Assembly (NCBI GenBank): GCA_963777045.1
Contig: CAVZPD010000009.1
Location: 248,001 to 312,000, forward strand
DNA length: 64,000 bases
From: JAPSGM01 sp963777045
Lineage (GTDB): Bacteria > Chloroflexota > Limnocylindria > QHBO01
Direction of reading: 5' to 3'
The position numbers were made by a program, and so were the translations under genes. The notes beneath the pieces were generated by a model. The model did not search any database and was not told where the DNA came from. It saw nothing but the letters and a program-made list of their open reading frames with translations. This document shows, piece by piece, positions 35,012 through 44,823 of this stretch. The first letter of the stretch is position 1, and each line of letters starts with the position of its first letter.

Positions 35012-35661
35012 GCCGGGGAGAGCCCTCCTCGCCTCCCGATCGGTAGGCAAGCCGGTACTCCTCGGCCTGTGTCGGGTGGCGGCAGCCAGTCGGCCGCCAG
35101 GAGCTCAAGGCCCTCGAGAGCCCCGGCCTCAGTTCCGTCTCGCGCGATGGCGTCCAACCGCGGATCGAGGGAGTCCGGCAGGCCCTGCAGGCTGGCATCG
35201 ATCAGCTCTGCGGGATCCGCCCGGCCGGATCGACGGCGAACGAGTAGAGGTCGACCCCATCGTCTCCCGGTGGGGGAGCCCCCGCTGACGTCAACGCTGC
35301 AGCTCGTCGCGCACCGCAGGCTGCCGGCCACCGACATGCTGGCCCAGGGTTGCCCGTCCCAGGTCCACAGCTGCTCGGCGATGGCGGAGGCGATGTCGGG
35401 GGTCTCGAGCTGGTCGGGCACACCGCCTGGGCGACGCGAGTCGCGCATGGCGGAGAGCACGTCCTCCGCGCCGTAGGGAGTGCCCGGCTCGGCCACTCGC
35501 GCTGGACCTGGCGGCCGCGGTTGGCGTGGCGATGGCCAGAGGCGTCCGCCGTTGGCTGGGCCGCTTCGGGCGGAGCCGTGGCCGGGGGCGCTCACGACAC
35601 GAATGCCAGGAGCACCGCCGTCAGCATCTCGCCGCGCGCGGAGCGCACGGGCCCGGCTCAT
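35008..35661 (-). CDS. Secreted hypothetical protein (frameshifted)
   Basis: Begins at an ATG at 35661 overlapping the end of the S8 peptidase gene (ATGA). Near the start, one frame reads MLTAVLLAFVS then APPATAPPEAAQPTADASG, a probable signal peptide and Ala/Pro linker. Later ALYGAEDVLSAMRDSRRP, LWTWDGQPWASMSVAGSL, TSCSVDVSGGSP and SLQGLPDSLDPRLDAIA are readable across two or three indels. I recognise no domain. Coupling to the S8 gene suggests a common envelope role. Limits are approximate. Confidence 0.45.
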   Translation of the reverse strand: MSRARALRARRDADGGAPGIRVVSAPGHGSARSGPANGGRLWPSPRQPRPPGPARVAEPGTPYGAEDVLSAMRDSRRPGGVPDQLETPDIASAIAEQLWTWDGQPWASMSVAGSLRCATSCSVDVSGGSPTGRRWGRPLLVRRRSGRADPAELIDASLQGLPDSLDPRLDAIARDGTEAGALEGLELLAADWLPPPDTGRGVPACLPIGRRGGLSPA

Positions 35662-38600
35662 GGCACGTGGACTCCCGCTCGACTCCGGGAGCCAGTAGCC
35701 GCGCCAGCCTCCGGCGGTGACGTAGAGGGACGGCTGACCGTTGACGATGGCCCAGGGCTTGGCCGGGGCGGCCGAGCTGCGACCCAGGGAATAGGTGCGC
35801 GCTTGGCGGCGCCGCCGTACGCGTCGTCGCGCCGGCCCTTCTACCGCCCCGCCCCGAAGATCAGGGTGATCGCTCCCAGGTCGTGCTGGTCGAAGATGCC
35901 CGCCGTGTGGACGCTGCCGGATCGGGGATCCAGAAGCCGGCCAGATCCCATTCACGACATAGAGGTACCACTCGCCGTTGAAACCGCCCGTCGGGACACG
36001 CCCGCGGATGAGTTGCGCGAGAGGGTTACGACTGTGGGCGGACACCCGCCGGTACAGTCGAACGGATGCCGACGTGCGTGCCGGCCAGCACGCGCATGTA
36101 ACTCCCCGAAGGGAGCGCCTCATCGGTCTGCATACGGCGGATCCGAACACCGGCGGCCTCCCGAATCCAGTAGCCGGCCCAGATGCCGGCCGTCACGTGC
36201 AGCCAGAGGCCCGGCACGCCGGGAGGGTGCCCGTGCGTCGACCGCCGCGCTCGACGCGGTCCGAGGGAATAGGTCTTGCTGGCGGTCACCTTCCTGAAGC
36301 GTCGAATCGATACCCGATGGGTACCTGCGGAAAGCTGGCCGAGCGGCCGTGGAGAAGCTGCCGGCTGGGCGACTTGGTGTCCGCGACGGTGAACGAGGAC
36401 CACGCCGGCGCCGGCGCGTTGCCCGCGGCGTCGGTGATCCCCGGTCCCAGTATCACGCTATATCCCCCCGGGGACAGTCGTGAGCCGGGCGTCACCATCG
36501 ACCGTTTGGCTGCGGCTGCTTCGGGAAGAGGGACGTCCGCACCGAGTTGCCGGTCCCGAGCCACCTGACCGTCGCGGCTCCCACGTTGACCACCGGTTCG
36601 AAACGGGGCTGGGCGCGCGGAACCGACGGCCCACGGCTCGCGGCCGAGCGGCTGGAAGGGACTCGCTCGGGGCGTGCGGTCGCGGATCTTGGCCCAGGCG
36701 AGCCCGTAGGGCTCGGCACCGCCGTCCAAGCGCGTCGGCCCGATCTCGATCGTTGCCATCCCGGTGGTGGTGATGGGCATCTCGACGAACTCCTGCGCAT
36801 TGTCGAAGGTGAACGAGCCGACGCCGGCCGTAAGGAGCGGTGACCCCCAGGTCGAGGTCTGCGGCAAGGTATCGGTGTAGGCTCAGCCCGATCCGGTGGC
36901 ATGGCTGTTCCAGGCGAGGGCCACCCGCAGCCGATCGCCGGCTCCCGCGTGGATCTGCTGGGTCGTGCCCGCGCCCGGGTCGAGTGATCCCATACGGTAG
37001 CCGCCCAGCTCCGTCGCCCTGGTCGCGATGCGGCCCGTCCACAAGGCCGATGTCATGCCCACACCCTCGTGGTCGGCGTTGTTCGATCCGTCGGGCATGG
37101 TAACGCGGTGGACCGCGCCCGCCATCAGGACCGCGCGCACCCCTTCCGGCCAGCTGCCCAACACCGGCTCGTTGGTGAGGAGCTGCGCCGCGATCCCGGC
37201 CACGATGGGCGTGGCCACACTGGTGCCCGCGCTGCCAGCCCGTTCGCCGTTCGAACCGCGACCGAGGGCGCAACCAGGTTCGGCTTGTTGTAGTCGCCGT
37301 GGCCATTCCAGGGATAAGAGGCCGGTCCACCCAGTTGCCGCCGTTAGAGCCGGGGACGTACCAGATCCGATCGTCCGCGCGCGGTGCCACCACGGGTCGT
37401 CCACGCCGCCGACCGTCAGCACGTTGTAGCCCGTGCCGGGCGAGCCAATCAGCCAGTTGTTGAAGTTGACGTAGTTGCTGGCTGCCGAGACGGCCAGCCG
37501 GCCGTCCTGGTCGAAGATGCGTGGAAGAACCGCCGCGCCTCCTCGGCCCCGGTCGAGGTGTCCTGCACGAGGCTGGTGTTCACGATGTCCGCGTCGCCGC
37601 CGGGGGATGGCCCAGTCCGCCGCCGCGATGATTGGCCGATCGTAGGTGAGCGACGGCGTGTAGCCGCCGGTACCGGACGACACGATCAGCGGCGCCGGCG
37701 CGACGCCGCGATAGGACGAGCTGTCCGGCGATGGCTCCCGCAACCCAGGTCGGGTGGTCGAACGAGCCCGACGGGGCGTAGGCCAGGCTCCCGGTCGCCG
37801 ATCTGGAGGCGACGACCTTGCCGGCGAGGTCGCCGCTCCCCCGCACGTTGTGGTACTCGACCACGCCCACGCGGATCCCGGTCCGGGTCCCCCGGCCCGG
37901 ACGTCCAGTTCGCATCCACCGTGGGCCAGCCGTCGGCTCCGTGCCCAGGCCCCCTCCAGGCCCATCGACACCACCTCCCCGAGATCGGCGATGGGCCCGC
38001 GGCCGCGGGGGGCAGGTCCACGAAGACCAGCGGGGCCGAGGTGCTGACGTAGGCCACGCCCACCGGCCGCTGCACCTCGGACGGACGCCCGCCGCCGGCC
38101 GCGAAGACGTCTCGGCGCGCGGTCCACAGGTCTCGCGAGCGGCGCGGATCGGATGTATGGTCCCGCTCACGGGGCGACCGCCGAGCCACTCGACCTCCGG
38201 ATGGCGTGCCATCACCGCGGCCTCCCCGCGTGAGGATCGGCCGATAGCCAGATCGCGACGGGCAGGGTCCCGGCCGGAATCTGGCTGCCGCGCGGCCGGG
38301 AAGCGATGCCTTCCCGCAGCTCGGTGCGGCCTTGCGCTCGAGCGCTCCGGCGCGCCGGCGCCGCGTCCCGACCGCGCACAGCTCGGGACCGCCCGCAGCC
38401 CGCCCGTCGCGGTAGACGATCGAGACCTGACCGTGGCGCCGGTCGACCGGCGTGCCGCCCAGGCGGGCGCCCCGCTCAGCGGCCCGCACGCTGTGCTGGT
38501 AGACGACCGTATAGTCGGCCGGGCTACGTCCAGCTCGCGGCGAGGAACCTGGAGACCCGCCGATCGGGCAGCCTCCGCCGGCAGCACCGCAGCGCACGTG

Positions 38601-38709
38601 GGCCGCGGCAAGCACCGGCTCGCGACGAGGGCGCCCAGGCGCTCCGGCGCGCGGCGCCCCGCGCCCACGTGTCCCATTCAGGTGTCATCCCTCGTCGGTG
38701 GCGTATCAC
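35658..38709 (-). CDS. Large secreted S8 (subtilisin-like) serine peptidase with C-terminal Ig-like and repeat modules (heavily frameshifted)
   Basis: About 1,000 residues when repaired. Recognisable in order on the minus strand: propeptide-like DYTVVYQHSVRAAERGARLG near 38500; the first catalytic region VGVVEYHNVRG near 37850, with Glu where many S8 enzymes have Asp; the His motif DHPTWVAGAIAG near 37740; the Asn region AVSAASNYVNFNNWLIGSPG near 37450; and the Ser motif GTSVATPIVAGIAAQLL near 37200. An SbsA-type Ig-like domain (GGYSVILGPGITDAAGN) is near 36440. Then come three copies of a short module ending VTAG(I/G)W-GYW near 36180, 35950 and 35720. The N-terminal export signal is blurred by indels. 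Presumed extracellular. Confidence 0.7.
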
Positions 38710-38794
38710 ATTGTCACACGCGCCGTGCAGCGTACCCAGCGTACGGGTCGCGCGTGCGGTCGATGGGCCGATGGTCGGTCAGGTAGCTTCGCCG

Positions 38795-39924
38795 GTGACC
38801 CTCCTCCACGCACCGACCGATTCCGCCCGGCGTGGTAACCGCGAGCGGCTCGCGTGGGCCGCCGCCGAAGCGCGCGGCCGCGACTGGATGCGCTCCTGGT
38901 CACGCCGTCGCTCGACTACGCCTATCTCCTCGGATACCGGCCGCCGGCCCTGGAGCGGCTGACCTGCCTCCTGGTGCCCGCCGCGGACCGGCCGAGCCTG
39001 GTCGTCCCCCGGCTTGAGGAACCCCTGGCGCGTCATCGGCTGGGGAGCTCGCCGACGAGCTCGAGCTCGTCGCGTGGGCCGAGACGGAGGACCCCTTCGC
39101 CTCGTGCGGGCGCCAGCTGCCGATGGCGACGGCCGCGGCGTGGCGTGCAGGACCAGATGTGGGCGAGCTTCGTGCTTCGTCTGCGCGCCGCCCTGGACCG
39201 GTGGAGCTGTCGCTGGCCGGCCCTGCCTGTCTTCGCTGCGGCGCCGCAAGTCAGCCGACGAGGTGGCTCGCCTGCGAGCAGCGGCCGAGGCGGCCGACGC
39301 CGCCATGCTGCGCATCACCGACGAGCGGCTCTCGGGCCGGAAGCGAGGCTGGTCAGCGCGCGCATCCGCCAGCTGCTGCTCGAGGAGGGGCACGACACGG
39401 CCGACTTCGCCATCGTCGGCTCGGGACCGAACTCCGCCAGCCCGCACCACGAGCCGGGGGAGCGCGTCATCGGCCCGGCGACGCCATCGTGCTCGACATC
39501 GGCGGCACGCTGGCGGGCTACTGCAGCGACACAACCCGCACGGCCTTCGTGGGCGAGCCGCCGGCGATTTCGCCGAGCTCTACGACGTGCTGCAGGCGGC
39601 CCAGGCCGCGGCCTGCGAGGCGGTCGCCCCCGGGGTGGCGGCCGAGGCGATCGACGCGGCGGCGCGCGCGTCATCGACGAGGCCGGCTACGGAGAGCAGT
39701 TCATCCACCGCACCGGCCACGGCATCGGCATGGAGACGCACGAGGAGCCGTACATCGTGGCCGGCAACGGGGAGCCGCTGCAGGCGGGTGACGCCTTCAG
39801 CATCGAGCCGGGAATCTACATGGCCGGACGCTGGGGAGCCCGCATCGAGGACATCGTGGTCTGCACCGCCGACGGCGGCGAGCGCCTCAACCGAGCCCGC
39901 CGCGACCTCTACCTCGTCGAGTAG
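38795..39924 (+). CDS. M24-family Xaa-Pro aminopeptidase-like protein (frameshifts)
   Basis: Likely GTG start at 38795 (VTLLHAPTDSARRGNRERLA). TAGCTT lies five bases upstream. The N-terminal creatinase-like domain includes DALLVTPSLDYAYLLGYRPP. Indels lie near 38880, 39020, 39150, 39240, 39345, 39480, 39565 and 39665. The catalytic pita-bread domain retains all metal ligands: AIVLDIGGTLAGYCSDTTRT (two Asp), IHRTGHGIGMETHEEPYI (His and Glu) and GARIEDIV (Glu). About 375 residues. Cleaves N-terminal residues before proline, or a related substrate. Confidence 0.8.
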
Positions 39925-39927
39925 CCG

Positions 39928-40563
39928 TCAGGTCAGGATGGACCGATGCGAGCCGACCAGCGCGACCAGCACCTGGTCGATGGCCGCGGTCGCCTCGCGG
40001 TACGCCACCGTCACGTCGCTGATGTCCGCAGACCGGCGGCGCAGGTGCGACGCGATCGCCTCGAGCACCGGCGAACGGTAGTAGAGGAACGCCTCCACGG
40101 CCTCGGCCAGCGACAGGCCGGCGGCCGATGCCTCGCGCCCGTACAGCCCGCCCATCTTCTCCGCCTCTTCCAGCAGGAGCTCGCGTTCAGCCCGTCTGCG
40201 GGCCGAGACGTACTCGATCACCAGCTGGAAGGTCCGCTGCCCCCAGCGCCGGAACTCGTCGCGCTGCTCTGCGCTGAGGCGGGCCTGCCAGGGCTGCGTC
40301 GTGGCGGCGCCCCGAACCACGCGCCGTCGCACCTCGCCCGAGATCGTCCCGGCCGAGCCGGTCAGCCGCTGCACGCCGTAGCGCGAGCGGCGCGGAGCGT
40401 TGACCATGGCCTCGAGGCTCGAACGCAGGAAGCGACGATGGCCGCCCGGCGTCAGGAAGCTCTCCACCTTGCCGCTGTCGGCCCAGCGTCGCAGCGTGTC
40501 CGGTCCGACGCCGACCAGGCGCGATGCCGCGCCGAGCGCCAGCCAGGGATCGTCCTCGGACAT
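39928..40563 (-). CDS. MerR/BldC-like HTH protein
   Basis: 211 residues. An N-terminal MerR-type HTH (LGAASRLVGVGPDTLRRWAD, then GKVESFLTPGGHRRFLRSSL) is followed by a linker and an all-helical domain, about residues 95-210, with FRRWGQRTFQLVIEYVSARR and SLAEAVEAFLYYRSPVLEAI. The helical part has no recognised ligand motif. It starts 5 bp after the M20 peptidase stop and is likely cotranscribed. Target genes are unknown. Confidence 0.8.
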   Translation of the reverse strand: MSEDDPWLALGAASRLVGVGPDTLRRWADSGKVESFLTPGGHRRFLRSSLEAMVNAPRRSRYGVQRLTGSAGTISGEVRRRVVRGAATTQPWQARLSAEQRDEFRRWGQRTFQLVIEYVSARRRAERELLLEEAEKMGGLYGREASAAGLSLAEAVEAFLYYRSPVLEAIASHLRRRSADISDVTVAYREATAAIDQVLVALVGSHRSILT

Positions 40564-40568
40564 CTGGG

Positions 40569-41990
40569 TCAGCCGTCCGCCAGCGCCGCCCCGGTCATAT
40601 CGCCCATCTCGTCCCAGAGCCGCACGATGGCGTTCATCCCGCCGCGGTAGTTGGCGAGCGGCATCCACTCGTTCGGCGCGTGGAAGTTGCCATTCGGGGA
40701 GGCGAAGCCGACCATGACCGACTTCAGGCCGACGCCGGACTCGAGCGCGGCCACGACCGGGATCGAGCCACCCGAGCGATGGAAGAGCGGCGCCTTGCCG
40801 AAGGCGTCCTGCAGCGCCTTGGCCGCGACACGCACGGCGGGGTGGTCGAGGGGCGTGACCGCCGGCTGTCCGCCGTGGATCACCTTCACCTCCACCTTGA
40901 CGGTGTCCGGCGCGATCCGCTGCAGGTGCTCGATCATGGCGCGCTCGATCTCGCGGTGGTCCTGGTCCGGCACCAGGCGCGTCGAGAGCTTGGCGGCGGC
41001 GTAGGCGGGGATGATCGTCTTGGCGCCCTCGCCGGCATAGCCGCCCCACAGTCCGTTGACGTCGAAGGTCGGGCGTGCCGACATCCGCTCGGCGAGCGTG
41101 TAGCCGCGCTCGCCCTGCATCGGCCCCGAAACGCCCAGTCGTTCGGCCCAGTCGCGCTCGTCGAACGGCAGCTCGGCGTAGGCGCTGCGCTCCTCGTCGG
41201 TGAGGTCCCGGACGTTGTCGTAGAAGCCCGGCACGGTGACGCGCCCGTCCGCATCGGTCAGGCTGGCCAGCATCTTCACCAGGACGTTGGCCGGGTTGTC
41301 GACGCCGCCGCCGTACTGGCCCGAATGGACGTCCTGGAACGGCCCGGAGACCTTGACCTCCCAGTAGGCGATGCCGCGCAGCCCGTAGCAGATGGCGGGC
41401 GTCCCGTCGTCGTCCTGCATGTCCGAGTCGGAGACGATGCAGACGTCGGCCTGCAGCAGCTCGGGGTGCGCGGCGATGAACTCCTCGACCGGCAGGCTGC
41501 CGACCTCCTCGTCGCCCTCGAAGAAGAAGCGGAGGTTGACCGGGAGCGCGCCGGGGCCCTGCAGCCAGGCCTCGGCCGCCTTCAGGTGCATGTAGACCTG
41601 GCTCTTGTCGTCGCCCGCGCCACGGGCGTAGACGATGTCGTTCTCGTAGCGCGGCTCGAACGGTGGGCGGACCCACTCCTCCAGCGGATCGGCCGGCTGG
41701 ACGTCGTAGTGAGCGTAGACGAGCACGGTCGGCGCATCGGGGCCGGCGTGCAGCCAGTCGCCGGTGACGATCGGATGGCCGCTGGTCTCGTGCAGCTGCG
41801 CGTGCTCCACGCCCATGCGGGTGAGTTGGTCGGCGACCCACTGCGCCGCGCGCCGCACCTCGTCCTTCTTCGCCGGATCCGCGCTCACCGACTCCAGCCG
41901 CAGGAAGTCGTCCAGGCCCTTGAGGTGCTCATCGGCGTGGTCGTGGAGGTAGGTGAGGGCGGCATCCACGCCCTTCGTCGTTGTCGTCAT
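40569..41990 (-). CDS. M20-family dipeptidase
   Basis: 473 residues from the ATG at 41990. Zinc ligands fit the M20 dipeptidase/ArgE-CNDP group: VLVYAHYDVQPADPLEEW (His, bridging region), ARGAGDDKSQVYMHL (bridging Asp), FFFEGDEEVGS (catalytic and zinc Glu), IVSDSDM, and APNEWMPLANYRGGM near the end. Dimerisation-domain residues DVHSGQYGG are present. Cytoplasmic cleavage of dipeptides is expected. TATCAT six bases before the ATG and no Shine-Dalgarno suggest a leaderless transcript. The repeat array at 42099-42277 lies about 110 bp upstream. Confidence 0.92.
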   Translation of the reverse strand: MTTTTKGVDAALTYLHDHADEHLKGLDDFLRLESVSADPAKKDEVRRAAQWVADQLTRMGVEHAQLHETSGHPIVTGDWLHAGPDAPTVLVYAHYDVQPADPLEEWVRPPFEPRYENDIVYARGAGDDKSQVYMHLKAAEAWLQGPGALPVNLRFFFEGDEEVGSLPVEEFIAAHPELLQADVCIVSDSDMQDDDGTPAICYGLRGIAYWEVKVSGPFQDVHSGQYGGGVDNPANVLVKMLASLTDADGRVTVPGFYDNVRDLTDEERSAYAELPFDERDWAERLGVSGPMQGERGYTLAERMSARPTFDVNGLWGGYAGEGAKTIIPAYAAAKLSTRLVPDQDHREIERAMIEHLQRIAPDTVKVEVKVIHGGQPAVTPLDHPAVRVAAKALQDAFGKAPLFHRSGGSIPVVAALESGVGLKSVMVGFASPNGNFHAPNEWMPLANYRGGMNAIVRLWDEMGDMTGAALADG

Positions 41991-41996
41991 GGACCG

Positions 41997-42002
41997 ATGA
42001 TA
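41997..42002 (-). promoter_or_regulatory. Candidate -10 element of the M20 peptidase gene
   Basis: Minus-strand TATCAT (five of six with TATAAT) ends six bases before the ATG at 41990. Confidence 0.45.
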
Positions 42003-42048
42003 GGTCCCGCGCCCGTCCTCCGTGCCGTGCCATCCCGGCTCGCCTCGC

Positions 42049-42099
42049 CGCGCACCGCCGCCGCGCACCGCCGCCGCGCACCGCCGCTGGGCACCGCCA
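42049..42099. repeat. 13-bp tandem repeat, about four copies
   Basis: Three perfect copies of CGCGCACCGCCGC at 42049, 42062 and 42075 plus a degenerate fourth, abutting the repeat array. It lies in the leader of the M20 gene. Confidence 0.9.
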
Positions 42100-42277
42100 T
42101 CGATAGATCTCCGCACCTGCACCGGGAGGCCCGTCGTGGTGCGCTCTGGCCGATAGATCGGTGCAAGATGAGCGCGGGCGGCGCCCGCGGGCGGCCTCCG
42201 TGCACAACCGGCACCGATAGATCTGCAGCACAACGGCATGAACCACCTTCCTGGCGCCGTGGGGAAGATCTATCGGT
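42099..42277. repeat. Four-copy intergenic array of the GCACCGATAGAT repeat, alternating orientation
   Basis: Core CGATAGA copies lie at 42101, about 42151 (partly palindromic CCGATAGATCGG), 42215 and, inverted, 42269 (TCTATCG). The last two form a perfect 12-bp inverted repeat ACCGATAGATCT/AGATCTATCGGT 54 bp apart. Spacer sequences are unrelated to those at 60.6 kb, but the distances match. The array lies between two minus-strand genes. Confidence 0.7.
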
Positions 42278-42314
42278 CCCTCAAGCCAGTCGAGAACAGC
42301 GGCTCCTCGACGGC

Positions 42315-42587
42315 TCAGCTGAAGAATCCGAACAGGAACCCCAGGAAGAGCGCGATCGCGGCCGCCGGGACGAAGGAAGCGGCGCGCAGGAACGGCGGCC
42401 AGCCCGCGTCGCCCAGGAACGCGTAGGCGGGAATCGTGACCGGGAACACGATCACGGCCACGGACCAGCCCACGCGAGCACCGAAACCAAGGTCGGGCCG
42501 ATCCTGAACGTCGAGCCAGTACGCGGCGAGCACGATGAAGCCGCCCACGGCGGTGATGGCGAAGACGGCCCAGATGACGGGAAGCAT
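42315..42587 (-). CDS. Small membrane protein
   Basis: 90 residues with about three hydrophobic segments: WAVFAITAVGGFIVLAAYW, then VGWSVAVIVFPVTIPAYAFL, then FVPAAAIALFLGFLFGFF. It resembles small phospholipase-D N-terminal-like membrane proteins, but no motif fixes a function. Confidence 0.65.
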   Translation of the reverse strand: MLPVIWAVFAITAVGGFIVLAAYWLDVQDRPDLGFGARVGWSVAVIVFPVTIPAYAFLGDAGWPPFLRAASFVPAAAIALFLGFLFGFFS

Positions 42588-42617
42588 CGAGCCGATCGTA
42601 CGCCGGCCAGCGTCGAG

Positions 42618-43394
42618 CTACTTGCCGAGGTCGTTCAGCTCAGCCTCGCGGCGCCGTGCCTCGTCCGGTGCGTGGAAGAGATCGGTCAGCATGCCGGCGA
42701 GCGGCCGCCGCGTCGGGGTCGGGGGCTCATGCTGTGGCAGCATCTCGACGATAGCCGCTCGCACCCGCTCGCTGAGCTCCGCCCGCGCCGCCGGTCCGCG
42801 GATCCCGGCGCTCGGGACGGGGCCGCCGAAGCGAACCGTGAGCCGCTTGCCGAGCCACAGGTGCGTCGTGCCGGAGATGGCGCACGGGACGATCGGTACG
42901 CCGGCCATGCTGGCGAAGGCGATGGCTCCATCCTCGAACGGCTGCAGCTCCATCTCGCGAAAGCCGTTGTGTCCTTCGGCGAAGATCCCCAGCACTCCCT
43001 CCACCGCGAAGACGTGGCGGACTGCGTGCACGGCCGAGGTGAGCCGAGTCATCGCCGGATCGAAGGGAATGACGCCGCCGAAGAAGCTCATCACTCGATT
43101 CTTGAAGCCGCGGGAGAAATCAGCCTCGCGCGGACCGAACCAGGTGATGCGGGGCGTGGCCGGCGTCACCGCCAGCACGATCAGCGGATCCCACCCGTTG
43201 TGGTGGTTCACGACGAGGCAGAACGGGGCGTCGGGCCAGCTCGCGAGGCCCTCCACGCGGACACGGAAGAGCGCTCGGACCAGCAGGCGGTCGGCGTGGC
43301 GCATGAGCCGGTAGCGCAGCGAGTCCTCGGCTCCCGGCCTGCGCGGCCCGGTGCGGCTCGCGCGCCGTGTCGCTTCGTTCGCTTGCGGCTTCAT
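42618..43394 (-). CDS. PlsC-like 1-acylglycerol-3-phosphate acyltransferase
   Basis: 258 residues. Acyltransferase block I is VVNHHNGWDPL (the HxxxxD pair), then VIPFDP (block II), FAEGHNGFRE (block III, EG followed by an unusual HNG rather than TR), and GVPIVPCAISG (block IV). By family it adds the second acyl chain in phospholipid synthesis at the membrane. The altered block III may reflect another acceptor. Its start overlaps the MFS gene stop by 4 bp, so the two are cotranscribed. Confidence 0.82.
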   Translation of the reverse strand: MKPQANEATRRASRTGPRRPGAEDSLRYRLMRHADRLLVRALFRVRVEGLASWPDAPFCLVVNHHNGWDPLIVLAVTPATPRITWFGPREADFSRGFKNRVMSFFGGVIPFDPAMTRLTSAVHAVRHVFAVEGVLGIFAEGHNGFREMELQPFEDGAIAFASMAGVPIVPCAISGTTHLWLGKRLTVRFGGPVPSAGIRGPAARAELSERVRAAIVEMLPQHEPPTPTRRPLAGMLTDLFHAPDEARRREAELNDLGK

Positions 43395-44713
43395 GCTGGT
43401 TGTGTTGCGGGCGCCGGCTCACCGGGGGCGGTCTCACCCGTCGCGTCCGCTTCGCGCCGCCTGGGGTTGACCCGGGTCAGTGCCAGGCCGGACAACGCCA
43501 CGAAGACAGCGGCCGTCGCCATGGCGGCGCGGGGCCCCACATCGCTCCCGGCACCGGCGCCCACCAGGTCCATGATCGGACCGCCGGCGGCGATGAAAAC
43601 CGGGCCCGCCATGGCCGTTCCGGCGTTCAGGATCCCCATGTAGCGACCCGTTGCGTCCTTGGGAATCACGTCGGCCATGAGCGCCCAGTCGGCTGAGAGG
43701 AAGGTGCCGATGCCGATGCCGAACGGCACCCATGCCGCGATTGCGACGGCCGGTGAAGGGGCCAATGTCACCCCGACCATCGCCGCCGCGCACAGGGCCG
43801 ATGCCGCCCAGATCACCTGCCGCCGTCCGAAGCGATCAGACAGCCGTCCGGCAGGAAGCGCCGCGAGGAGCGTGAGGACGCCCACGATCGCGGTCGTCAG
43901 GAAGAGCGTGCGGTCCGCCTCTTCCGCGGGAAGCCCATGCGTCCGCGTGAAATAGAGCAGGCCGAAGGCCGTCACGTTGTACGCCCCCAGGAAGAGGAGC
44001 CGCACGAGCAGGAGCCAGAGCACGTCGCGCTGCTGGAGGATGTCCCGCCCCCAGGCGGACAGGGCGACCTGCCTCCAGGGCTTCGTGCGCGGCAGGGCCT
44101 CGCTGCCCTCGCGGACGGTCGTGACGAGCACAACCATCGTCGCCAGCTCGACCGCACCCAGGGCCATCACCGTGAGCGGATCGCTGAGGATGGCACCGCC
44201 GACCGTCGCGAGGCCCACGCCGACGATCGTGCCCAGCGCCAGCATCAGGCCCATCAGGCCGCTCGCCAGCCCGACCTGCCGTGCGGGGACCAGGTCGGGC
44301 ACGTATCCCTGGAACGGGCCCTGCGCAAAGTTGGAGCTGACCTGGAGCAGGAAGTAGAGGGCGAGGATGGCCAGGAACTCGTTGCTCAGGGCCAGGCCGG
44401 CAAGGAAGAGCATGTCGAGGGCCGTACCGATGACGATGTACGGCTTCCGTCGACCCCAACGAGAAACGGTGTAGTCGCTGATGACCCCTACCGTCGGCTG
44501 CACCACGATCGCCGCGACCGCTCCCACGATGTAGAGCAGCCCCATCAGCGTGCCGGTGGCGCCGGGGTTGATGGCATCCAGCCGGGCGGGGATCACCACC
44601 AGGTTGAGGCCACCCCAGATGGCCTGGATCCCGAGCCAGTAGATCGAGAGCGTCAGCAGCTGCTGCAGCGGCAGGTTCGCCCCCCGCAGGGCCGCACCGG
44701 CTCGCTCACCCAT
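43391..44713 (-). CDS. MFS transporter, SLC45/GPH-like
   Basis: 440 residues with twelve predicted membrane segments. The loop 2-3 motif is ISDYTVSRWGRRKPYIVIG and a second copy RLSDRFGRRQVIW lies in the C-terminal half. The N-terminus IYWLGIQAIWGGLNLVVIPA resembles sugar-cation symporters. Substrate unknown. It is cotranscribed with the PlsC-like acyltransferase, and its start lies about 110 bp from the divergent lgt start. Confidence 0.85.
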   Translation of the reverse strand: MGERAGAALRGANLPLQQLLTLSIYWLGIQAIWGGLNLVVIPARLDAINPGATGTLMGLLYIVGAVAAIVVQPTVGVISDYTVSRWGRRKPYIVIGTALDMLFLAGLALSNEFLAILALYFLLQVSSNFAQGPFQGYVPDLVPARQVGLASGLMGLMLALGTIVGVGLATVGGAILSDPLTVMALGAVELATMVVLVTTVREGSEALPRTKPWRQVALSAWGRDILQQRDVLWLLLVRLLFLGAYNVTAFGLLYFTRTHGLPAEEADRTLFLTTAIVGVLTLLAALPAGRLSDRFGRRQVIWAASALCAAAMVGVTLAPSPAVAIAAWVPFGIGIGTFLSADWALMADVIPKDATGRYMGILNAGTAMAGPVFIAAGGPIMDLVGAGAGSDVGPRAAMATAAVFVALSGLALTRVNPRRREADATGETAPGEPAPATQPA

Positions 44714-44810
44714 GGCGCTCGCGCCTCCGCACGCGGTGGATCATGCACCCGCGGCACCCCAGTCGACTAGCCCCCCGCCGCGCAACCTGGGGCGGGCCGC
44801 GCCGCCGGGT

Positions 44811-44816
44811 TAGAAT
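44811..44816 (+). promoter_or_regulatory. Candidate -10 element of lgt
   Basis: TAGAAT (five of six with TATAAT) lies seven bases before the GTG at 44824, with no Shine-Dalgarno, so the transcript is probably leaderless. Confidence 0.5.
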
Positions 44817-44823
44817 CGCGCTC

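Noticed and set aside
42099..42277. CRISPR array
   Set aside because: Repeats alternate in orientation, vary in sequence and spacing (about 51-63 bp), and there are no cas genes in the window.
40524..43643. Plus-strand open frame of 1,039 codons opposite the M20, PlsC and MFS genes
   Set aside because: Shadow of high-GC codon bias. The minus-strand genes have clear catalytic motifs, and the plus frame is His/Arg/Glu/Val-rich without any domain.
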